NCBI RefSeq assembly: GCF_946481715.1
Contig: NZ_CAMLOV010000024.1
Span: forward strand, 1 to 45,200
Reading direction: 5' to 3'
Length of the DNA stretch: 45,200 nucleotides
Source of the DNA: an uncultured Mucilaginibacter sp.
GTDB lineage: Bacteria > Bacteroidota > Bacteroidia > Sphingobacteriales > Sphingobacteriaceae
Below the pieces are notes generated by a model that saw only the letters and a program-made list of their open reading frames with translations, was not told where the DNA came from and made no database searches. This document shows, in pieces, positions 17,670 through 25,265 of this stretch. How positions within the stretch are numbered: position 1 is the stretch's first letter; every line of letters begins with the position of its first letter. Both the position numbers and the translations under genes were made by a program.

Positions 17670-17689
17670 ATGCGGTCTTCAAGCCGCAT
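17670..17689 (-). other. Hairpin between sugar porter and SusC genes
   Basis: ATGCGG, 8-base loop, CCGCAT sits in the 87-base gap. It is not followed by T residues on the minus strand. It may be a processing or attenuation point between the cytosolic-function genes and susC, or the gap may hold a separate susC promoter. No TAnnTTTG box was seen here. Confidence 0.3.
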
Positions 17690-17715
17690 GGTTAATAGTT
17701 TCGTCTGTCTTTTTC

Positions 17716-19143
17716 TTACTTAATAGGTTTAGGGGATTTATAAGTGCTTTTCCAGTAGGCCTCAATATCTTCCAGCGAGCGCCCTTTGGTTTCGGGGATC
17801 AGTTTCCAGGTGAGCCAAAATGCTGGCGAGCAGCATAGGGCAAACAGCCAAAACGTCCATGCCGAGCCTAAGCCCTCCAGCATTACGGGCGTTAACTGGC
17901 CAACTAAAAAGTTACCCACCCATAATGATAGGGTAGCCAGCGCCATGGCCTTACCGCGAATAGCATTCGGGAAGATCTCTCCCACTACAACCCAGCAAAC
18001 CGGGCCGAACGAGAACGCGAAGCAGGATATAAAGGCAAGGATGAAGATGAGTATCCAGGGGCCACTGGTAAAGCCAAGCGCAAACAGCACGCCGATAACC
18101 ACCAGCGATAGCACTGCGCCGCCTATACCTACAAACAGCAGCGGGCGCCTGCCCCATTTATCTACCGTAAAAATGGCCACAAAGGTAAATACCACGTTTA
18201 CCAGCCCAATGGTAACCTGCCCGCCGAGGGCATTATTCAGCGTGAACCCGGCCTGCTCTAAAATGCGCGGGCCATAATAGATCACCGCATTAATACCGCA
18301 CACCTGCGATAAAAACGGCAGCAGAAGGCCAATCCACAAAGCCTTGCGGTAAACCGGGGTAAATAGTTCTTTTATGGATGTGTTGTTGTCGTCGCCCTGT
18401 TCTTTAAAAGCTTTTACCTCTTTAACGGCCGCATCCGCCCCATCTATCTTCACTAATATGTCCGCAGCTTTTTGCTCTTGTCCTTTTAAAAGAAGCCACC
18501 TCGGCGATTCGGGGACTAAAAACAAACACAATAAAAATATACCGGCAGGCAAGGCACCCAAGCCCAGCATGCCGCGCCACACTTCTGCCGAAAATATTTT
18601 TTGCATCATATCGCCGCTGTGAACCTCGGATGCATGGTTTGCCAAATAGGCATTGCTGAAATAGGCCAGCACTATACCAATGGTTAATGCCAATTGGTAT
18701 AGCGACACCATCATCCCTCGGAGACGCGACGGTGCAAACTCGGAGATATAAAGCGGCGACACCATAGACGCTACGCCTATACCCAAACCACCTATCAACC
18801 TAAAAATAATGAGGGTAGTGAACGAGCCCGATAACATGCAGCCAACTGCCGAGGCCAGGAATAAAATGGCCGATAGGATGAGTACTATCTTCCGGCCGTA
18901 TTTATCGCTCAACCTGCCCGAAAAGCTAACGCCTATGATACAGCCCAGCAAGGCACAGCTTACAAACCAGCCTTCGCTTACCGGGCTCAGGTTAAAATCG
19001 GTTTTTACCAGGCTGATGGTGCCGGAAATTACTGCGGTATCAAAACCAAACAAAAAACCGCCCAATGCTGCAACCAGGCACACCAAATACAGATATACAC
19101 TGCTTTTTTTTGCCATTTTTGAACTATTTATAGCGACACTCAT
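17716..19143 (-). CDS. MFS sugar porter (probable mannose/hexose importer)
   Basis: This is a 475-residue major facilitator of the sugar porter family (XylE/GLUT type) with 12 predicted membrane helices. Signatures are GGFLFGFDTAVISG at residues 28-41, RLSDKYGRK after helix 2, PLYISEFAPSRLRG, PESPRW before the central loop, GINAVIYYGPRI in helix 7 and PETKGRS at the end. It should bring a free hexose across the inner membrane with protons. Operon position between the mannose-6-phosphate isomerase gene (5-base gap) and the mannan SusC suggests mannose as cargo; that is inference. An alternative start is ATG at 19116 (MAKKSS). Confidence 0.9.
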   Translation of the reverse strand: MSVAINSSKMAKKSSVYLYLVCLVAALGGFLFGFDTAVISGTISLVKTDFNLSPVSEGWFVSCALLGCIIGVSFSGRLSDKYGRKIVLILSAILFLASAVGCMLSGSFTTLIIFRLIGGLGIGVASMVSPLYISEFAPSRLRGMMVSLYQLALTIGIVLAYFSNAYLANHASEVHSGDMMQKIFSAEVWRGMLGLGALPAGIFLLCLFLVPESPRWLLLKGQEQKAADILVKIDGADAAVKEVKAFKEQGDDNNTSIKELFTPVYRKALWIGLLLPFLSQVCGINAVIYYGPRILEQAGFTLNNALGGQVTIGLVNVVFTFVAIFTVDKWGRRPLLFVGIGGAVLSLVVIGVLFALGFTSGPWILIFILAFISCFAFSFGPVCWVVVGEIFPNAIRGKAMALATLSLWVGNFLVGQLTPVMLEGLGSAWTFWLFALCCSPAFWLTWKLIPETKGRSLEDIEAYWKSTYKSPKPIK

Positions 19144-19148
19144 GATGC

Positions 19149-20960
19149 TTATTTTAAAAATGCTTTAATAACTTTTGCGCGGCCATTGCCAAGTTTGGTT
19201 AGTTTATAGGAGCCAGCTGCAGCCGGTATTACCACCGTTTCGGCATAGGCATATTCTTTAATGGTGCCATCAGCAGTTTCGATATTGATGGCAGTACCTT
19301 CTACCAACATCAGCACATGGCAGCAATTGTTGGTGGCAATAGTGATGTGATTATCAAACTCTACACGGTGCACATCGTAAAAATGATCGGCATGGGTTGG
19401 TACATGGACAATTTGCCATCCTTCGGCCTGCTCAATAACGTGTTGTTTGGAGATGAGTTCCTCCTGCACGCGGCTGCCCTTGCGCTCAAAGTTGAGGTTG
19501 TTAAAAGCGTGGTCTATGTTAATGGGACGCGGGTTACCTTCCAGGTCCAGCCTCACCCAATCGTACATTTTAAAGGTGAAGATGTAAGGTGTAGCGCTGA
19601 TCTCCAATACGAGGTTGCCCGCGCCGGCGCTATGTACGGTTCCATTAGGGATCAGGAACAGATCGTGTTTTTTGGCAGGATGCGATTGAACATACTGTTC
19701 AATATCTACCTCGTTACCCGTAGCCTGGCTTTTTTCCAGCACCTCCTTAAATTCGGCAGGGTTTATGCTCTCCTGGAAACCGAGGTATACATTTGCGTTG
19801 CTGTCGCAGTCTAATATATAATAGGTCTCATCCTGGGTGATATTCTCTCCAAAGTTCTCGCGGATGTAATTAAGCGTTGGGTGGCACTGAATAGAAAGGT
19901 TGCCGCCGTCAAATGTGTCCAGGAAATCGAAACGGATAGGAAACTCGTCACCAAATATATCGGCGTGTTTACCTAATACCTGTTTGTTGTTGTGAAACAT
20001 CAGGGTATCGAAGGAAACTTCCAGTAGGTTGCCGTCGCTTTCAAAAACGATCCCGTTCTCGGGCACGATCAATTCAAACGACCAGGCATAGTTAACTACA
20101 TCTGTGTTGATGTTCTTGATGTGATCCTTTATCCACTGCCCGCCCCATGCCCCGGGTTCAAACCACGGCCGTACCCTAATGGTTGACCGGCTTATTTTAT
20201 CTAAGCCATCCTCCAAATCTTTTTTAAACATCCAGTTAAGGGTGTTTGGCCACTGCCCGTCTGCAAAAACTGCTATTTTATCGAGAATGGCTTTTTTATG
20301 GTTGTTCAGCAGCACCCAATCCACAAAGTAAAAGCGTTTATACATCTGGAAGGGCTCGGCAATTTCTGAAGCACCCAGGTTTGTGACAGCACCGGCCCGC
20401 ATCCTGAACTGGATTTCGTTTTTGGGCAGGTCGATATAAATGACGGGAGCATCCCAATTAACCAAAGCAGCACCGGGGCCGATAATAATATTGATCGTTG
20501 CCGATTCGTCCGGTTGCTGTGCCGCAAGCTCTTCTATATTAAAAAAATCAGCCAGTGTTAAATCACATTTAGTTCCCCATACCGATTCATACTCGCCCAG
20601 GTACGGGGCAAATAATTCCTCCGATTTTTGAAGATTTTTGAAGAAATCCCCGGTTTTTACCCAATGAATTGTCAGCCCTGCCCCTTCCAGCAAACGGGTT
20701 AATTCATCTTTAATGGTATCGAAAAAAACGCCGGCATACCCATCAATCACAACCGTTTTTTGCTGTGCTATCCAACCAGCCAATGCGTCATATCCGCTAA
20801 TGATCTTACCGTTGCCTAAACTGCAAAAAGGGTACACATCATATTCGCCACGGCCGGTGAATGAGCCGTCCAACTTAGCAGGCATAAGATACTGCGATGT
20901 TTTACGAAGGCTGCTTTCTGCTAACTCCAGCTGCTGATCATTCTTAGTTTCAGTGTTCAT
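19149..20960 (-). CDS. Class I mannose-6-phosphate isomerase with kinase-like N-terminal domain
   Basis: This 603-residue protein has two parts. Residues about 260-603 form a class I (zinc cupin) phosphomannose isomerase. Metal ligands by comparison with ManA are Q358 and H360 (SIQCHP), E378 (QDETYYIL) and H443 (IPNGTVHSAG). It would convert mannose-6-phosphate to fructose-6-phosphate in the cytosol. Residues about 45-240 resemble a P-loop nucleoside/uridine-kinase fold (TVVIDGYAGVFFDTIKDEL, then INIIIGPGAAL and VIYIDLPKNE), but the first motif has no GKS/GKT Walker A, so it is probably catalytically dead or altered. Class I isomerases are usually 300-400 residues, so the protein is long because of this domain. 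It is the first gene of the operon, translated 5 bases before the porter gene, and faces a GntR regulator. Confidence 0.85.
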   Translation of the reverse strand: MNTETKNDQQLELAESSLRKTSQYLMPAKLDGSFTGRGEYDVYPFCSLGNGKIISGYDALAGWIAQQKTVVIDGYAGVFFDTIKDELTRLLEGAGLTIHWVKTGDFFKNLQKSEELFAPYLGEYESVWGTKCDLTLADFFNIEELAAQQPDESATINIIIGPGAALVNWDAPVIYIDLPKNEIQFRMRAGAVTNLGASEIAEPFQMYKRFYFVDWVLLNNHKKAILDKIAVFADGQWPNTLNWMFKKDLEDGLDKISRSTIRVRPWFEPGAWGGQWIKDHIKNINTDVVNYAWSFELIVPENGIVFESDGNLLEVSFDTLMFHNNKQVLGKHADIFGDEFPIRFDFLDTFDGGNLSIQCHPTLNYIRENFGENITQDETYYILDCDSNANVYLGFQESINPAEFKEVLEKSQATGNEVDIEQYVQSHPAKKHDLFLIPNGTVHSAGAGNLVLEISATPYIFTFKMYDWVRLDLEGNPRPINIDHAFNNLNFERKGSRVQEELISKQHVIEQAEGWQIVHVPTHADHFYDVHRVEFDNHITIATNNCCHVLMLVEGTAINIETADGTIKEYAYAETVVIPAAAGSYKLTKLGNGRAKVIKAFLK

Positions 20961-20972
20961 TTATTTGTAGTA

Positions 20973-20984
20973 ATGTATGTACAT
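20973..20984. promoter_or_regulatory. Putative GntR operator 1 (ATGT-N4-ACAT)
   Basis: ATGTATGTACAT lies in the leader of the isomerase operon, 13 bases from its start codon. It shares the ATGT-N4-ACAT pattern with two other copies in this divergent region, spaced about 90 and 108 bases apart. Confidence 0.5.
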
Positions 20985-21062
20985 ATTAATTTAGATATAA
21001 AAACACCATCTCGGTGGTGCATGCTTTAAATTTTGGCGCTACTTTCGGTTTATAAAGTAATA

Positions 21063-21074
21063 ATGTACAAACAT
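21063..21074. promoter_or_regulatory. Putative GntR operator 2 over the -7 box
   Basis: ATGTACAAACAT on the plus strand; its complement overlaps the predicted -7 element TATGTTTG of the isomerase operon almost base for base. This is the position expected for repression. The half-site spacing fits GntR/HutC-type dimers. Confidence 0.55.
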
Positions 21075-21097
21075 AAAAAAATATTTAATTATCCAAA
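21068..21097 (-). promoter_or_regulatory. Predicted promoter of the mannan operon
   Basis: Read on the minus strand: TTTG (21097-21094), 18 bases, TATGTTTG (21075-21068). This matches the Bacteroidota pattern of a TTTG element at about -33 and TAnnTTTG at about -7. It implies a start near 21061 and a leader of about 100 bases before the isomerase ATG; the leader contains a 5-bp hairpin (21004-21019). Confidence 0.55.
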
Positions 21098-21129
21098 TTA
21101 ATTTTTGAATTATATTTTTGCCACCACAA

Positions 21130-21146
21130 GGTGTGTATATTACACC
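21130..21146. promoter_or_regulatory. Inverted repeat GGTGT-N7-ACACC
   Basis: This is a 5-bp inverted repeat with a 7-base spacer in the divergent gntR/isomerase region, between operator copies 2 and 3. It could bind a second regulator; there is no other support. Confidence 0.25.
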
Positions 21147-21170
21147 ATTAAGCACATTTTAATAGTTAAT

Positions 21171-21182
21171 ATGTACCAACAT
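21171..21182. promoter_or_regulatory. Putative GntR operator 3 upstream of gntR
   Basis: ATGTACCAACAT sits 47 bases upstream of the GntR start codon and shares nine of twelve bases or more with copy 2. It would allow autoregulation. Confidence 0.5.
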
Positions 21183-21229
21183 ATCAACTATTTGATAAAA
21201 TTTATTATACTTGTATTACTGTAACCATT

Positions 21230-21958
21230 ATGCGCTACTCTATAGATCATAAAAGCCCTATCCCGCTGCACGCCCAGGCAGAAACCCTTTTAAGGCAGCT
21301 TATTGCCGAGGAAGAATATCAAAACGGCAAATTAATCCCCAACGAAGTCGAGCTGGCAAAAATGCTGGCCATATCACGTACTACGCTTAGGCAGGCAATT
21401 AATAAACTGGTTTTTGAAGGCCTGCTTGTACGCAAAAAACGCATGGGTACTAAAGTTGCACAAGCCGGGGTAAGTTCAAAATCAAACAATTGGCTTAGCT
21501 TTTCGCAGGAGATGAAACTCAGGGGGATTACCATTCGTAATTTTGAATTACATGTTACCTGGGAAATGCCTAATGCAGAAGTGATCCGTTTTTTTGAGAT
21601 AAAGCCTGATAAGCAGGTTTTAAAAATGGAGCGCGTGCGGGGTAAAACCGATGAGCCATTTGTATACTTCGCATCGTACTTTCATCCCCGGGTAGGCTTA
21701 ACCGGCGATGAGGATTTTAAAAGGCCGCTGTATGAACTTTTGGAACATGAACACTCGGTTATTGCGACTCTTTCGAAAGAAGAAATTAGCGCCATGGCGG
21801 CTGATAAATTTATTGCCGAAAAGCTCCGCGTGCCTGTTGGCAGCCCTATTTTATTCAGAAAACGTTTTGTTTTTGACCAGGGGGAGCGCCCAATAGAATT
21901 CAACATCGGATACTATAAAGCCGATAGCTTTGTTTACACGGTTGAGAGCACGCGATAA
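21230..21958 (+). CDS. GntR-family (HutC/UTRA) transcriptional regulator
   Basis: This is a 242-residue regulator. Residues 9-75 are a GntR winged helix: PLHAQAETLLRQLI, then the helix-turn-helix NEVELAKMLAISRTTLRQAI (39-57) and the wing KKRMGTKV. Residues about 90-235 form a UTRA ligand-binding domain (FELHVTWEMPN, VLKMERVRG, ISAMAADKFIAEKLRVP, LFRKRFVFD). HutC/UTRA regulators usually repress sugar or amino-acid genes and release DNA on binding a small ligand. Since it is divergent from the mannan operon, and three ATGT-N4-ACAT sites lie between them, it is the likely repressor of that operon, with mannose, mannose-6-phosphate or a similar metabolite as ligand (inference). Using a GntR factor rather than a HTCS or ECF system is a less common arrangement for a Bacteroidota glycan locus. 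Confidence 0.93.
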   Translation: MRYSIDHKSPIPLHAQAETLLRQLIAEEEYQNGKLIPNEVELAKMLAISRTTLRQAINKLVFEGLLVRKKRMGTKVAQAGVSSKSNNWLSFSQEMKLRGITIRNFELHVTWEMPNAEVIRFFEIKPDKQVLKMERVRGKTDEPFVYFASYFHPRVGLTGDEDFKRPLYELLEHEHSVIATLSKEEISAMAADKFIAEKLRVPVGSPILFRKRFVFDQGERPIEFNIGYYKADSFVYTVESTR

Positions 21959-21992
21959 AATGCGTTAAAAGCAGCTGCCGGTAATTATATGC

Positions 21993-22020
21993 AAAGCGCC
22001 CCATCTCACCGGGGCGCTTT
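21993..22020. terminator. Bidirectional terminator between gntR and the fructan operon
   Basis: The 10-bp perfect stem AAAGCGCCCC (21993-22002) and GGGGCGCTTT (22011-22020) has an 8-base loop and lies in the 109-base gap between two convergent stops. T-tracts are short on both sides (CGCTTTCTT on plus). It separates the mannan and fructan loci. Confidence 0.78.
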
Positions 22021-22067
22021 CTTCAACTAAATCGCAGGAATGTTCCTCCTGAATTCTAAATGATCCG

Positions 22068-23702
22068 TTATGGATTTGTCACTAAAATATTTTTGAAGGT
22101 TACGTCGCTATGGTCGGTAAAAATGCCCCAGTTTGTTGTTTGCGCTTTATATATGCGGCAGCTAAGGGCTGCTACATTGTTGATATAAACCACCACCATC
22201 GAATTTTCTACCACAATATCCACCGCATGGTCGGTGTTCGGTGCAAGGGTTATGGGCACATCATTATCAGCAACTGTTGTTGAAGTTATGGATCCATGCG
22301 GCGTTTTATCAAAACTGAACCTGTTTTGCGAGGGCACAAACCGCAGGCTATAAAAATCGTTAAACCCATCACAGGCACCTATCATAAAGCCAAAATCTTT
22401 TGCCGAGCTCGCATAATTTACGGTAGCGCTTATTTTGAATTTTTGCTTAGCCACGGGATTGTAGATCACATTGGCAACGTCAAAATCGGCAGGGCTTATC
22501 ATCCGGTAGGTTTGCTGGCCGGGCACGGTATTGGTTACATTACCCCACTGGCTATCCACTGTAAGCGCATAATTATTGGTTTCGAGGTTGGCCTTTAGCG
22601 TATGCGGAATAGTTAAGGCAAGGTCGCCGTTGGCAAGGGCGTAAAGTTTATGCACTGCCATGTTGCCGCCCCATGTCCAAGCCCCTGCATCGGTATGGCC
22701 GGCCAAAACGTTGGTCCAGCCGAAAATGTAGTGATCGCCAAATTGGTCTTTTTGAATTTTGCCGGCAAAGAAACTTTTCCCTTCAAAACGGCTTAATCCG
22801 GTAGGGTTGCTCCAGGGGCCGCCAACCGACGATGATTTGCGGTAATACATGTACTTGTTTATCTGATCGGAATAAATGAGGTAATAGGTACTGCCAATCT
22901 TGATTTCCTGCGGGCATTCCATCATCCAATAATTGGTAGCGCCGCCGTCGTATAAAACGCCTTGATAGGTCCAGTTGTTTAAATTGTTAGAGGTGTATTT
23001 TACAATAACACCGCGCATGGTACCGGCTATGGTTTTGCGGGCAGCTACCAGCATATACCAGGTGGTGCCATCCAGAAAAACGTAGGGATCTCGAAAATTA
23101 TCGTTCTCGTCAAAGCCCTGCCCGGTTGGTACGTTGATGGTATTAAACGAGGTGTTTTTTGTATAGGCCGAAGTAGGGTTGGTTGATGATGCCCGCATAA
23201 TACCCTCCAATTTGGTACCACAAGAAGTGTAGTTATTGTTATGCCCTGAGTAAAAGGAATAGTATGTTGAGCCACTTTTAACAATGCTTGCGGCGCCTAC
23301 CGCATTATCCTGCGCACAGGTTGCCGAACTGGAGGAAATGATCTCGCCTGTTGCCGTGTAAGTGAAAAAATTGGTTGTAGTAAACGCATACAACGGGTGC
23401 CGCTTGTTGGTAGCATCATTCCAGATATCCTTCAGAAAATACACCACAAACTTATTGGTGGCCGCATCAAAAAAAGGAGCCATATCCCCTACCCGGTAAC
23501 CGTCGGCCGTCATTTTGTAGATGGTGTAGTCGGTTTGTTCGGTTTGCTGCGTACAAACGAGGGCGGCAGTGGAAAGCGCAGTGCCTGCTTTGTCTGTCGT
23601 TACGGCTTTTAACACCGGTTTTAGCTGTTTTTCGGGCTTACAGCACCAGAGTGCAAGGCACAGCGAGGCTGCTATGCCAAATTTTACATTTGATAGTCTC
23701 AT
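22068..23702 (-). CDS. GH32-clan five-bladed propeller enzyme, non-classical type
   Basis: This 544-residue protein is related to GH32 fructan hydrolases but has an altered first motif. The three acidic positions of the clan are visible: D73 in YRVGDMAPFF (in place of WMNDPNG), D205 in FRDPYVF and E262 in MMECPQE. A C-terminal beta-sandwich (about 400-544, DUF4975-like) follows the propeller. The N-terminus is a signal peptide with CC at 20-21 (LALWCC), possibly a lipoprotein though the lipobox is poor. It is the last gene of the fructan operon, 22 bases after a classical GH32. It probably releases fructose from fructans or binds them; linkage specificity cannot be read. It is paralogous to the first GH in the operon (27229-28785). 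Confidence 0.82.
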   Translation of the reverse strand: MRLSNVKFGIAASLCLALWCCKPEKQLKPVLKAVTTDKAGTALSTAALVCTQQTEQTDYTIYKMTADGYRVGDMAPFFDAATNKFVVYFLKDIWNDATNKRHPLYAFTTTNFFTYTATGEIISSSSATCAQDNAVGAASIVKSGSTYYSFYSGHNNNYTSCGTKLEGIMRASSTNPTSAYTKNTSFNTINVPTGQGFDENDNFRDPYVFLDGTTWYMLVAARKTIAGTMRGVIVKYTSNNLNNWTYQGVLYDGGATNYWMMECPQEIKIGSTYYLIYSDQINKYMYYRKSSSVGGPWSNPTGLSRFEGKSFFAGKIQKDQFGDHYIFGWTNVLAGHTDAGAWTWGGNMAVHKLYALANGDLALTIPHTLKANLETNNYALTVDSQWGNVTNTVPGQQTYRMISPADFDVANVIYNPVAKQKFKISATVNYASSAKDFGFMIGACDGFNDFYSLRFVPSQNRFSFDKTPHGSITSTTVADNDVPITLAPNTDHAVDIVVENSMVVVYINNVAALSCRIYKAQTTNWGIFTDHSDVTFKNILVTNP

Positions 23703-23724
23703 ATTCGGTTTATTTAAATTGGTT

Positions 23725-25245
23725 TTACCTTATGGAGGGCTCTACTCCCGAGTATGTTATCTTTTTAAGCTGTAAAGGCCCTGTAGATTTGATATGCAAT
23801 TGGTTTAGCGATTCTTGCGGGAAGAAGATATTGGTTAATACCGATAACCCGTCATCGGTAAAAACTTCTGCCGAAGCCACATCAACCAGTAACTTTATAC
23901 ATAGCCTCTCGCCTGCCGCAACGCGCGGGGCGATGGTTTTACGCGAAAAGTTATCAGCAAAGGCTACGTCGCCCGATTTGCTGCGGTCTACATAGTAAGT
24001 GTTGCTGGTTTTATCGTAACCTACAACTACTTCATCTCCTTTGGCGTTGGTAAGGTGGATTGCAATATTATCACGTTTTGCAAGTTGGATATCAAGGAGG
24101 TACTTACCGCTAAAGCCAATTAATTTCTTTGACAGGTCGTAATCACCATTGATTGTTACGTCCGCTATCGATTTTACTTTGCCGGTAATTTTTTTCAGTT
24201 CAACCACGGGTTCCGATGCCAGGGACAGGGTGCCTTTAACATCTTTTAATTTTAGTTCGCGCGGAATAGTCATGGCGCTTCGCCAGGCTTTGGTTGGCAC
24301 TTTGTTGGCATAATCCCAATTGGTCATCCAGCCAATAAATATCCTCCGGTTGCCTGTATTGGAAAAGGTCACTCCGGCATAATTATCTGCGCCATAATCT
24401 ACCCAGCGCGTTTCGGTATTATCCGGTGTAAAAGTTTTACCGTCAAAATTGCCAACAAAATATTGCGTTGCCGAGCCCCCACTTGGTCCACCGGGATTGA
24501 TGCTCACAAGCAGTACCCATTTCTTTATGCCCTTATAATCCAGGCTTACCAGGTCGGGGCATTCCCACACTCCACCGTGCGCGCCAAGTTTCTCGCCAAA
24601 CTCGCTTTCCTTTGTCCAGTTTTTAAGGTTGGGCGATGAATAGAAAGTGATACGGTCTTTAGTCGCCAAAGTCATTAGCCACTTTTTACCGGCTTCGTAC
24701 CATTGCACTTTAGGGTCTCTAAAATCCCAGATGCCCGGGTTTGGCAGCACGGGATTGCCCTTATACTTCGTCCAGGTTTTGCCTTCATCGGTGCTGTAGG
24801 CAATACTTTGATACTGGTGCAACCCCGTTTTGGCATCCTCTATCTTTTTATTATGATGCGTAAAAATGGCGATGAGGGCATTTTTGCCAAAACCCGCTGT
24901 ATTATTCTTATCAACTACGGCGCTACCAGAGAATATGGTACCCAGGCTATCCGGGTAAAGAGCAATTGGTTGCTCCTTCCAATGCACCAAATCGGTACTG
25001 GTGGCGTGCCCCCAATGCATAGGTCCCCAAATGGTGGCACCGGGGTTATGCTGAAAAAACAAATGATAAATACCATTAAGGTAAACCATCCCGTTGGGGT
25101 CATTCATCCAGTTTGCCTTTGGCGAAAAATGGAATTGTGGCCGGTATTGCTCATCTGCAAACGTTTGTGCCATCACCTTATTTGTATTAACCATTGCGGC
25201 TAATGTGGCCATGCCGCTTATAAATAATATTTTGAACTTTTTCAT
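23725..25245 (-). CDS. Classical GH32 fructan hydrolase (levanase/inulinase type)
   Basis: This is a GH32 enzyme of 506 residues from ATG at 25245 (MKKFKILFISGM), which gives a signal peptide ending in KVMAQ; the longer frame from 25293 would overlap the upstream gene. Catalytic residues from this start are nucleophile D49 in WMNDPNG, transition-state stabiliser D177 in FRDPK and acid/base E228 in WECPDL. The FFQHNP and MHWGHA loop of the active site is complete. A C-terminal beta-sandwich (about 370-506) with VDVASAEVFTDDG is standard for GH32. It should act as an exo- or endo-fructanase releasing fructose in the periplasm. It lies 20 bases downstream of a second GH32 gene. Confidence 0.93.
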   Translation of the reverse strand: MKKFKILFISGMATLAAMVNTNKVMAQTFADEQYRPQFHFSPKANWMNDPNGMVYLNGIYHLFFQHNPGATIWGPMHWGHATSTDLVHWKEQPIALYPDSLGTIFSGSAVVDKNNTAGFGKNALIAIFTHHNKKIEDAKTGLHQYQSIAYSTDEGKTWTKYKGNPVLPNPGIWDFRDPKVQWYEAGKKWLMTLATKDRITFYSSPNLKNWTKESEFGEKLGAHGGVWECPDLVSLDYKGIKKWVLLVSINPGGPSGGSATQYFVGNFDGKTFTPDNTETRWVDYGADNYAGVTFSNTGNRRIFIGWMTNWDYANKVPTKAWRSAMTIPRELKLKDVKGTLSLASEPVVELKKITGKVKSIADVTINGDYDLSKKLIGFSGKYLLDIQLAKRDNIAIHLTNAKGDEVVVGYDKTSNTYYVDRSKSGDVAFADNFSRKTIAPRVAAGERLCIKLLVDVASAEVFTDDGLSVLTNIFFPQESLNQLHIKSTGPLQLKKITYSGVEPSIR

Positions 25246-25265
25246 AAAGACGGTTTTATCAGTAA

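Noticed and set aside
19317..19814. Plus-strand open frame of 165 codons
   Set aside because: It is antisense to the zinc-binding half of the isomerase and has no motif.
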